From Magnetospirillum sp. ME-1 (lineage in GTDB: Bacteria > Pseudomonadota > Alphaproteobacteria > Rhodospirillales > Magnetospirillaceae): 64,000 bases of DNA. The notes below the pieces were generated by a model that saw only the letters and a program-made list of their open reading frames with translations, was not told where the DNA came from and did not search any database. The stretch lies in assembly GCF_002105535.1 (NCBI RefSeq), contig NZ_CP015848.1:744907-808906 (forward strand), in the 5' to 3' direction. The position numbers and the translations under genes are program-made. Below, piece by piece: positions 29,175 to 36,654 of the stretch; the stretch's first letter is position 1; the number at the start of each line of letters is the position of its first letter.

Positions 29175-30080
29175 ATGACCTCTTCCCCCAAACTGACCCT
29201 CGGCCCGGTCCTGTTCAACTGGAAGCCGGAAGACCTCCGTGACTTCTACTTCCGCATGGCCGACGAGGCGGACGTGGACACCGTGCATGTGGGCGAGGTG
29301 GTGTGCTCCAAGCGCACGCCGTTCTTCGAGCCCTTCATCCCCGAGGTGGTGGAACGCCTGGCCGCCGCCGGCAAGGAAGTGGTGCTGTCGTCGCTGGCCC
29401 TGATCATGAGCGACCGCGAAATCGCCCAGGCCCGCGACCTGGCGCAAAACGACGGCATCCTGGTGGAAGCCAACGACATCTCGGTGGCCGCCCTGATGCA
29501 GGGGCGCCCCTTCGTCGCCGGGCCGCTGCTCAACATCTACAACGAAGGCACGCTGGCCACCCTGGCCGCCATGGGCGCCACCCGCGTCTGCCTGCCGGCC
29601 GAGCTGTCCGCCGACGCGGTGGCTGCGCTGGCCGCCTCCACCGCCATGGAAACGGAAGTCCAGGCCTTCGGCCGCCTGCCGCTGGCCATCTCGGCCCGCT
29701 GCTACGCCGCCCGCGCCCGCAACCTGTCCAAGGACGGCTGCCAGTACGTCTGCGCCGACGATCCCGACGGCATGGCGGTGGAGACCCTGGACGAGGTGCC
29801 CTTCCTGGCGGTCAACGGCACCCAGACCATGTCGTACCACATCATGGACCTGCTGGGCGACGCGGCCGGGCTGGCGGCGCGCGGCGTCGAGCGCTTCCGC
29901 CTGTGGCCGCAGACCTTCGACATGGTGGCGGTGGCCGCCCTGTTCCGCGCCGTGCTGGCCGGCAAGACCGGCCTGGACGAGGCCGAGGACCGGCTGGCCG
30001 GCCTGTGTCCGGGGGCGGAATTCGCCAACGGCTACATTCACGGCCGCCCCGGCCACCTCTTCATTGAAGCGCAAGATTGA
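29175..30080 (+). CDS. ubiV: Anaerobic ubiquinone hydroxylation protein UbiV
   Basis: Partner of UbiU, also of the U32 peptidase family but without peptidase evidence. The 301 residues contain four candidate Fe-S cysteines: GEVVCSKRTPFFEP (~39) and ARCYAARARNLSKDGCQYVC (~176-193). They also contain NDISVAALMQGRPFVAGPLLN. The ATG at 29175 matches the family start; the longer open frame runs back through the repeat and ubiU. Confidence 0.92.
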   Translation: MTSSPKLTLGPVLFNWKPEDLRDFYFRMADEADVDTVHVGEVVCSKRTPFFEPFIPEVVERLAAAGKEVVLSSLALIMSDREIAQARDLAQNDGILVEANDISVAALMQGRPFVAGPLLNIYNEGTLATLAAMGATRVCLPAELSADAVAALAASTAMETEVQAFGRLPLAISARCYAARARNLSKDGCQYVCADDPDGMAVETLDEVPFLAVNGTQTMSYHIMDLLGDAAGLAARGVERFRLWPQTFDMVAVAALFRAVLAGKTGLDEAEDRLAGLCPGAEFANGYIHGRPGHLFIEAQD

Positions 30081-30190
30081 CCATCTCTTGTTCATGAGCG
30101 CGCGGCCCGGCATACTGTATGGGCCGTATTTTGGCTTTTCGGGACGGCGGTGCGGCCTTGGGGGGCTCCCGCCTGGGGTGAGCGACATAC

Positions 30191-31201
30191 ATGGCTGATG
30201 ATGGCAAGGGCAAGGATGCTGAGGCGGCCGAAGGCGAAGTCTCCTTCGAGCACAAATTCTTCACGTCCTTCGAGGATCTCTATTTCCGACTGACCGATTC
30301 GGGCGAGCCCGTGGCGGTCTTGAAACTCGCCACCAACGAGGCGGTGCTGTCCTTCGACGGCATCAAGCGCGAGTTCGGGATGAAGGAGGACCAGCACGAT
30401 TTCAAGATGCTGGACAAGGTGGCCGAGGGGCTGCAATTCGTCCGCGGCCTGCGCCCCGGCGACCGCCTGCCCAAGGAGGTCACCACCCGCGAGGCGTCGT
30501 GGGAACCCCAGGACCGCCACCGCCGCATCGCCTATCAGCGCCTGACCATGCAGCTGGTGACCTGGCTGACGGGCAACGAGCACGTCATCAGCAACGTCTC
30601 GGAACTGGCCCAGGTGGCCGACGACCCCCAGGTGAAGAAGAATGTCCAGCTGGCCTTCACCGAGGCCGCCGAGGAACTGGGCCTGGGGCGCGAGAACCGC
30701 GACGAGGTGGTGCGCTACATCGAGACCCTGGCCAAGGAACTGGCCTATATCGAGGCGCTGCGCGACACCTACGGCGAGGTGCAGAAGATCGACGAGAAGC
30801 TGCAGGGCCTGCGGCGCATCTACGGCGCCGACCGTTCCATGATCGAGACCACCGACCAGGTCGGCCGCCTGTCCCAGCGGGCGCTCAAGGTCTTCCAGGA
30901 CTATTTCGACCAGGTGGACGCCCAGACCGGCGAAATCCTGGCCATGCTGAAGAACATCGACAACCAGATCGGCTATATCCGCCAGGTGCGCGACGCGCTG
31001 CATTGCCGCCTGCTGCCGTGGGAGGATTTCATCCAGATCTGGAAGACGGTCTTCGTGGTCCGCTCGGACGACAACACCAACAAGATCAGGGATATCTACC
31101 AGTTCCTGGCGCCCCGCTACATGCAGTTCAACGACTGGGTCCTGGTGACCAAGCGCGGCATGCAGAAATCCAAACCCCTGGGCGGCCAGATGCGCTGGTA
31201 G
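30191..31201 (+). CDS. Conserved-looking helical protein of unknown function
   Basis: A 336-residue cytosolic protein. The N-terminal charged segment (MADDGKGKDAEAAEGE) is followed by FTSFEDLYFRLTDSGEPVAVLKLATNEAVLSFDGI (~27-61). A long helical, heptad-rich central part (~150-275) includes YIEALRDTYGEVQKIDEKLQ and VGRLSQRALKVFQDYFDQ. It ends FNDWVLVTKRGMQKSKP. No signal peptide or TM is visible. I do not recognise the family. It is 110 bp after ubiV and may or may not be in that operon. Confidence 0.75.
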   Translation: MADDGKGKDAEAAEGEVSFEHKFFTSFEDLYFRLTDSGEPVAVLKLATNEAVLSFDGIKREFGMKEDQHDFKMLDKVAEGLQFVRGLRPGDRLPKEVTTREASWEPQDRHRRIAYQRLTMQLVTWLTGNEHVISNVSELAQVADDPQVKKNVQLAFTEAAEELGLGRENRDEVVRYIETLAKELAYIEALRDTYGEVQKIDEKLQGLRRIYGADRSMIETTDQVGRLSQRALKVFQDYFDQVDAQTGEILAMLKNIDNQIGYIRQVRDALHCRLLPWEDFIQIWKTVFVVRSDDNTNKIRDIYQFLAPRYMQFNDWVLVTKRGMQKSKPLGGQMRW

Positions 31202-31206
31202 GGCGC

Positions 31207-31235
31207 TTGACAGGCCCGTCCGATTTGAACATTAT
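31207..31235 (+). promoter_or_regulatory. Sigma-70 promoter for tRNA-Ala
   Basis: TTGACA (31207-31212), a 17-bp spacer and CATTAT (31230-31235, 4 of 6 to TATAAT). Predicted start is near 31242, ten bases before the tRNA 5' end. Confidence 0.65.
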
Positions 31236-31251
31236 CCCGCTTCCCGTTTTC

Positions 31252-31327
31252 GGGGCCGTAGCTCAGTTGGGAGAGCGCCTCGTTCGCAATGAGGAGGTCA
31301 GCGGTTCGATCCCGCTCGGCTCCACCA
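31252..31327 (+). tRNA. tRNA-Ala (CGC anticodon)
   Basis: A 76-nt cloverleaf with encoded CCA. The acceptor stem GGGGCCG pairs with CGGCTCC and includes the G3-U70 wobble pair that identifies tRNA-Ala. The D-arm is GCTCAGTTGGGAGAGC. The anticodon arm CCTCG-TTCGCAA-TGAGG has CGC at the anticodon. The T-arm is GCGGTTCGATCCCGC. Confidence 0.96.
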
Positions 31328-31358
31328 AGTTTCCGAGCCAAGGAAATCAGGTACATGC

Positions 31359-31385
31359 AGGGCCGGTGGTCACTCCACCGGCCCT
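31359..31385. terminator. Hairpin between tRNA-Ala and the signalling operon end
   Basis: AGGGCCGGTGG (31359-31369) pairs perfectly with CCACCGGCCCT (31375-31385) across a 5-nt loop. There is no U-run on either side. It may stop the tRNA transcript and the convergent kinase transcript. Confidence 0.5.
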
Positions 31386-31464
31386 AAGTGTGTCGCAATC
31401 TGCGAAGCGGGCACAAGATCTCTTCCAGCCGCTCGGGCAGCGGAAAGCGAAGTCCTAAGAGCAA

Positions 31465-33402
31465 TCATCCCACCGGAATCCGGATGGTGAAGATTGCCCC
31501 GTGTCCCTGCTCTCCGCCGACCAGGATCTGGCCACCATGCTTGTTCACCACCACGTCATAACAGATGGCAAGGCCCTGGCCGGTTCCCTTCCCGACCTCC
31601 TTGGTGGTGAAGAACGGGTCGAAGATATGATGGGCGATGTCTTCGGAAATGCCGGTTCCAGTGTCGGAAATCCGGATCTCCACCCAATCGCCGCACAGCG
31701 CGGTTTCAGCGGTGATGGTTCCCGGCAGCGGCTTCCCTGATTCCTCGATGGCATGGGCCGCATTGACGAGCAGGTTCAAGAAGACCTGATTCATCTCGCC
31801 GGGATGGCAGTTGACCAGCGGCAAAGCCGGGTCAAAGCGGGTTTCCATCCGGGCCACGTGTTTCCACGTGTTACGGCAGACCACCAAGGTATTTTCCAGC
31901 GCGCGATTGATATCCGCAGCGGTTTTCTGTGTCGTGCCGGGATGGGAGAATTCTTTCATGGACAAGACGATGCGCGCCACCTGCGCCACGCCCTCAAGGG
32001 ATTGGGTGACTGCGGGCAAGGTCTCTTCCCTCAGGAAGTCCATACCGGCGGCATCATAATGCTGCAGGAATTCCTCGGCCTTGCGGCAATCGGCCTCTCC
32101 CTCCCGTCCGCTCTGCGCCAGCACCCGCGCCTCCTCCAACAGCGGGAAGACGGCTTCGGCGGCGGACTGGATGAAGGTGAGGTTGTCGCCCACATACTGG
32201 ATGGGCGTGTTGATCTCGTGGGCGATGCCCGCCGCCAGCTGGCCGACGCTGGCCATGCGTGATGCCTGCAACGCCTCGATCTGAGCCTGTTTCAGTTCTT
32301 CCGTCCGCTCCTCCACCAGGCGTTCGAGCTTGGCGTGCTGATCGGCCAGTTCCAGTTGGGCCTGACGGGCGCGCTCTTCCGCCCGCGCCTCGCGGGTCAC
32401 GTCAGCACCGATACCGCGATAGCCGATGAAGACCCCATCCTGATCGTAGAAGGGCATGCCACTGATGCGGACGATCTTCTCGTCCTTGCCGTCCACAGGC
32501 CCGATATGGAACATCAGGTCGCGGAAGGGGAGATGATTCGCCAGATCGTCGGCATGGGTGCGAGCCAGGTCCGCATCGAAATCGGACAGGCCCACGTCGA
32601 AATAGGTGTAGCCCAGAATGGCCGCCGGCTTGACCCCCAGGATGGCGCCGATGCGATCCGAAACGAAGGTCAGACGGTAATCCGTATCGGTCTCCCAGAA
32701 CCAATCCGACGCCGATTCGGCCAGATCGCGGAAACGCCCCTCGCTTTCGGTCAGAGCGGCTTCGCGATGGGCCACCGAAGAACGCATCGCCTCGAACGCG
32801 GAGACCAGATTGCCGACCTCATCCGCCGAGGGTGGCGGCAGGACCACGTCATAGCGCCCCTTGGACAACAGGTGGCTGGCTTCCACCAGCCGCCGCAGGG
32901 GCGCAATGACGGTTCGCGCCTGCAGCCCCACCACCGCCATGGTTCCCAGGATCAGAATCAAGGCGATGGCCAGTTCCAGGCCATAGACGACGGAGAGCGC
33001 CGGGGCCACCAGGCTCTCCTGGTCCACCTCCACACTCAGCGTCCCCATCTGGCGGCCAGCCGCCCTAACCTGGGCGGTCAGGCGCAGACCAGTGTTGGGC
33101 ACGGCATCGTGCGGGAGCAGAGGATAAAGGCGCAAGCCATCCGGGCTGCTCAGGGTCAGGACCCGCCACCAGGGATGCTGAGCATTCGACTCGTCCATGG
33201 TCTCGTGGATCTTGGCCAGATCACCGGCCTGGACATCCGGCGCGATCGCCAAAGCCAGCAGGCTGAGGGCGCGCTGCTCGCCGCTGACCCGCTCGACCAC
33301 CAGCGTCTGCTTCAGCGTATCGAAGGCAATGAAGTGCATTGCGGCAAGAACACAAGCCGCCAACGACAGCAGGGGAATGAGGAGTTTCGCGCGAATGCTC
33401 AT
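31465..33402 (-). CDS. Membrane PAS sensor histidine kinase (with PhnD-like partner)
   Basis: A 645-residue kinase with TM segments at ~7-27 and ~145-170 flanking a periplasmic region. HAMP follows (~170-220), then PAS (~225-345; SASDWFWETDTDYRLTFVSD) and a coiled coil (ERLVEERTEELKQAQ). The dimerisation H-box is AAGIAHEINTPIQYVGDN. The ATPase domain has N-box NLLVNAAHAIEE, ISDTGTGI, FFTTKEVGKGTGQGL. Its ATG overlaps the stop of the upstream binding-protein gene (ATGA), implying coupled synthesis and probably joint sensing. It is last gene of the six-gene operon. Confidence 0.9.
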   Translation of the reverse strand: MSIRAKLLIPLLSLAACVLAAMHFIAFDTLKQTLVVERVSGEQRALSLLALAIAPDVQAGDLAKIHETMDESNAQHPWWRVLTLSSPDGLRLYPLLPHDAVPNTGLRLTAQVRAAGRQMGTLSVEVDQESLVAPALSVVYGLELAIALILILGTMAVVGLQARTVIAPLRRLVEASHLLSKGRYDVVLPPPSADEVGNLVSAFEAMRSSVAHREAALTESEGRFRDLAESASDWFWETDTDYRLTFVSDRIGAILGVKPAAILGYTYFDVGLSDFDADLARTHADDLANHLPFRDLMFHIGPVDGKDEKIVRISGMPFYDQDGVFIGYRGIGADVTREARAEERARQAQLELADQHAKLERLVEERTEELKQAQIEALQASRMASVGQLAAGIAHEINTPIQYVGDNLTFIQSAAEAVFPLLEEARVLAQSGREGEADCRKAEEFLQHYDAAGMDFLREETLPAVTQSLEGVAQVARIVLSMKEFSHPGTTQKTAADINRALENTLVVCRNTWKHVARMETRFDPALPLVNCHPGEMNQVFLNLLVNAAHAIEESGKPLPGTITAETALCGDWVEIRISDTGTGISEDIAHHIFDPFFTTKEVGKGTGQGLAICYDVVVNKHGGQILVGGEQGHGAIFTIRIPVG

Positions 33403-34235
33403 TGTTCGACGTAAAACGCCTCCAGCCCGAGGTTGCGCAGGGTGTCGTAATCGCTATCCGAAGCAGTCCCGATGGCCTTGATGGGAATGCCCTCCAGCAG
33501 GGCATCCCCTTTGGAGGTTTTCCCCAAGGCGATCATCGCCTGCTGAACCTTTGCCGCCAATTCGGCGGATACGCGGGGATGAACCGCCAGAGGATGCGGG
33601 GTGTAACGCTCGGTCTCGTAGATGACGGTCAGACCGCCACGCACCTCCGGCTTTTGCTGCTCGAATGTGGCGCGGATCCCGCCGGCGGCATCCGCTTGCC
33701 CCAGCAATACGTTGAGATAGGCCGAGTCATGGGACTTGACGTAGAGTTCTGTGACCTTGATCCCCAGCTTGCGGGAGAACTCCGCCCGGGGAATGAGGGC
33801 GGCCCCCATGGCGTTGGGAGCGGGAAAGGCCACCTTGCGGCCATCGAGCATCCGGGCGTCGGTCAGCCCGGAATCCTTGCGCACCACGATGATGCCCGAA
33901 AGTTTCCCCTCCACGTCGCGAACCAGCGCTCCATACCCCTGACGCCCATGGGCTACAACGTAGTGGTAGGGGTTCATGTAGGCGAAGTCATAGGTGCCGG
34001 CATGTAGCCCTTTTTCGAAGACCGGGATGGTGGTCTCGGTCACCAATGTGAAGCGAGCGCCCGTGGCCGATTGCAGATGGTCGATGATGGGGCGCCAGAC
34101 CGCCTCGATCCGCCGAAGATCGAATTGAGGCACCACCGCCAAGGTATAGGTCTCCGGCTCGGCCGCCCCCGCCACGGGGAACCCGGCGACCAGAACCCCA
34201 CACACCAAGAGTGTCTTCCGGACTCTGTGTTTCAT
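33399..34235 (-). CDS. PhnD-like periplasmic substrate-binding protein
   Basis: A 278-residue exported protein of the phosphate/phosphite/phosphonate binding family. The signal peptide is at ~1-25 (ends VAGAAEP). The family core reads YDFAYMNPYHYVVAHGRQGYGALVRD and GRKVAFPAPNAMGAALIPR. No ABC permease or ATPase is adjacent. The gene instead overlaps a histidine kinase, suggesting a sensory rather than a transport role. The ligand cannot be inferred. The ATG at 34235 gives the signal peptide directly, although the frame is open upstream. Confidence 0.88.
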   Translation of the reverse strand: MKHRVRKTLLVCGVLVAGFPVAGAAEPETYTLAVVPQFDLRRIEAVWRPIIDHLQSATGARFTLVTETTIPVFEKGLHAGTYDFAYMNPYHYVVAHGRQGYGALVRDVEGKLSGIIVVRKDSGLTDARMLDGRKVAFPAPNAMGAALIPRAEFSRKLGIKVTELYVKSHDSAYLNVLLGQADAAGGIRATFEQQKPEVRGGLTVIYETERYTPHPLAVHPRVSAELAAKVQQAMIALGKTSKGDALLEGIPIKAIGTASDSDYDTLRNLGLEAFYVEQ

Positions 34236-34257
34236 GCCATGCCCCTCGTTCCTAGGG

Positions 34258-35424
34258 TCAAAGCCGACCAGCGCGGCGGACCCGCACGGGTTCACGGAAC
34301 TTGTACATTTTGTGCAGGTTCTGAAGGCGTACGAATAAGGCGTCCGTGATGGTCTGGCCGGCCGCCAGCACCAGCTTGCCGTTTTCCAGTTCAAGCTGGG
34401 CTTCGAGATAGTCGCCCGGCCGAAGCCCGGTGCTGGGAATTTCCAGCCTGGTGAAGGAGGCTTCATCCACCACCATGGCGGACAAGCCACGGGCTGCGGC
34501 CGTCAGCACGGCCGGATCGAAACGCCCCGGCATCTTTTCCAGGGCGGCAAAGCCGCTTCGCGTCAGTTCCCCCGATCCGATGGCGTCCAGAGCCAGCAGG
34601 ACATGCAGGATTCGGGCATTGAGCGGGATGTCTTGCCCGGCCTTTCCATCTTGCGGCAAGCCTTTCCCGTTGAACCACTTTTCTTGATAAGCGATGGCGT
34701 CGGCCACCGGGGCCATGCGGGGTATCTTGCGCACCAGAGCGGCCCCGGTCTCCGGTACGCGCGCCAGCATCTCTTCCTCCACCGGCGCCAGACGGCTTCC
34801 CGACCTGTGGCGGGCCAGCACCTCCGACGGCACGGATATCTCACCGATCCTGGCCAGGGTCGCGGCCAGTTCCAACTCCCACGGCGCGTCCATGCCCATG
34901 GAGGCCGCCAGTTGCAGGGACCAGCCCCGCAGACGCAGTGACCGCTGGAAACTTTCGGGTGCCACCATGGACAGCACGTCATTCATCAGGGCGATGCTGC
35001 CCGACAGGGTCCCTTCCAGCAGGACTTTCTCCGCGGTGACCAGCCGGTGTTGCCGGATACCGGCCAGGATCCCCTCGGTCAAGGTCGCCATCGAGCAGGG
35101 TTTGTTGAAGAAGCGGAAGATCTGCCCGGTGTTGATGGCGTCCACTGCGGTCTTCTGGTCGGCATTGCCGGTCAGCATGATGCGGCTGGTATCGGGAGAA
35201 ATCTCCTGAAGCCGCCGCAGCACCTCGACGCCGTCCATGCCGGGCATGCGCATGTCACACACCACGACGGCGAACGGCCCTTCATTCTGTGCCTTTCCGA
35301 GGGCCTCGATCCCGCCTTCCGCCGTGGTGATGGCCAGTTTCTGCCCCAGCAGCCGCTTGATGCCGGCCAGCAGGTTGGCATCGTCGTCAACCACCAGAAT
35401 CTTGTCGCTGAGTTCGGGCATCAT
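34258..35424 (-). CDS. Response regulator with degenerate HD-GYP-like domain
   Basis: A 388-residue protein. The receiver (~7-122) keeps Asp in VVVCDMRMPGMDG and Lys in FRFFNKPC. The C-terminal region (~150-300) follows the RpfG-type HD-GYP layout but has lost its catalytic residues. The HD position reads LAATLARIGEISVPSEVL instead of HDIGK, HHE reads AYQEKW, and DGxGYP reads NGKGLP. c-di-GMP hydrolysis is therefore unlikely; a binding or scaffolding role is possible. The start overlaps the preceding stop by 4 bp. Confidence 0.85.
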   Translation of the reverse strand: MMPELSDKILVVDDDANLLAGIKRLLGQKLAITTAEGGIEALGKAQNEGPFAVVVCDMRMPGMDGVEVLRRLQEISPDTSRIMLTGNADQKTAVDAINTGQIFRFFNKPCSMATLTEGILAGIRQHRLVTAEKVLLEGTLSGSIALMNDVLSMVAPESFQRSLRLRGWSLQLAASMGMDAPWELELAATLARIGEISVPSEVLARHRSGSRLAPVEEEMLARVPETGAALVRKIPRMAPVADAIAYQEKWFNGKGLPQDGKAGQDIPLNARILHVLLALDAIGSGELTRSGFAALEKMPGRFDPAVLTAAARGLSAMVVDEASFTRLEIPSTGLRPGDYLEAQLELENGKLVLAAGQTITDALFVRLQNLHKMYKFREPVRVRRAGRL

Positions 35425-36653
35425 GATTCCTCCTGACGAAGGGGCTCCGCCATTTTGGCCCAGTCGCCGATTTTCTCCGTGGCGCCGATCCGTTGGAGAA
35501 AGGCGAGGTCCAGACCGTCGGTCCAGGCAGTCATGGGTTCAACGCCGTCTGGAACCGGCTTGATCAGATGTTGGGCGGCATGAACCGCCACCAGAGGCGA
35601 TACTTCCGCCGAGGAATGGTATTCGCAGCGGCTAGGCTCGTGGTGATAGAGCACGGCCTCCACCACCGGATCGGTGAAGCCCCACAATCCCAGCAGAACG
35701 CCGCCCAGTTCAGCGTGGGTAGCGCCAAAGGCCTGCCTCTCCGCCGCGATAATGCCGCCGCCCGAACGATCCAGTTCCCGGCGTAATTCCGCCATGGCGT
35801 CTGGCCAGTTGGAAAACAGCAGCAGCGAGCCCACATGGGCCAGCATCCCGGCGCATTGGGTTTGCTCCAAGGCCGCTTGGCCAAGGCCATGCGCTTCGGC
35901 AATCCTGCGGGCCAGCGCACCGATCTGCAGGCTGCGCCGCTCCAATTGCAGCAGCACGTCGCAGTCGATGCCGCCGCACCGGAAGGCTTCGAAGATGCCG
36001 GCCATCACCGTCAGGGCTCGGATCATCTCGAAGCCCAACATCTTGACGGCCTGGAGTACGTCGGTGATGGCCGAAGGAATGTAGAAGAAGCCTGAATTGG
36101 TGAGCTTCAGCAGATTGACCGTCAGCCCCACATCGGAAGAAATGATCCGGGCGACCTCGGAGGCCGAGCCGTTGGGCGATTGCAATTCGGCAAACAGGGC
36201 GGTCAAGGCGTTGGGCACGGCGGGGATGGAAGTGGCGCCGGCCACCAGGGCGAGCAGTTCCGGACTTCGTAGGGTACGGCGTACGCCGAGCGCGCGGCGG
36301 ATCGCCTCGACCAGCACCTGCGGCGGACATGGCTTGACGTAGTATTGATGGGCTGGGCCAACCGTGCGGAAGATGGCTTCGCGTTCGGAAAAGCCGGAGA
36401 GCACGATGCGTGCCGTTTCCGGCTGCAGGGTTCTCACCCGGTCGAGCAGGGCGGCACCGTCCATGCCGGGCATCCGCATGTCGGTAATCACCACGTCGAT
36501 GGGCTGGGCCTCGAGAATGCTCAGCGCCTCGTCACCTCCCAGAGCAAACCGCATGTTCCACTCGTTGCGCTGGCCGTAGAGGCTGCGGCGCAAGCCATCC
36601 AGAACGCCCTTCTCGTCATCCACGAACAAGATGGTGGGTAAGGCCATATCCAT
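35421..36653 (-). CDS. Response regulator with HDOD domain
   Basis: A 410-residue protein. The receiver (~6-125) has Asp in DVVITDMRMPGMDG and Lys in YYVKPCPP. An HDOD output domain (~140-350) shows SIPAVPNALTALFAELQS, ISSDVGLTVNLLKLTNSGFF, ITDVLQAVKMLGFEMIRAL and YHHEPSRCEY. HDOD proteins act in signalling without proven nucleotide hydrolysis. It starts 1 bp after the kinase stop and overlaps the next regulator gene. Confidence 0.9.
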   Translation of the reverse strand: MDMALPTILFVDDEKGVLDGLRRSLYGQRNEWNMRFALGGDEALSILEAQPIDVVITDMRMPGMDGAALLDRVRTLQPETARIVLSGFSEREAIFRTVGPAHQYYVKPCPPQVLVEAIRRALGVRRTLRSPELLALVAGATSIPAVPNALTALFAELQSPNGSASEVARIISSDVGLTVNLLKLTNSGFFYIPSAITDVLQAVKMLGFEMIRALTVMAGIFEAFRCGGIDCDVLLQLERRSLQIGALARRIAEAHGLGQAALEQTQCAGMLAHVGSLLLFSNWPDAMAELRRELDRSGGGIIAAERQAFGATHAELGGVLLGLWGFTDPVVEAVLYHHEPSRCEYHSSAEVSPLVAVHAAQHLIKPVPDGVEPMTAWTDGLDLAFLQRIGATEKIGDWAKMAEPLRQEES

Positions 36654-36654
36654 G

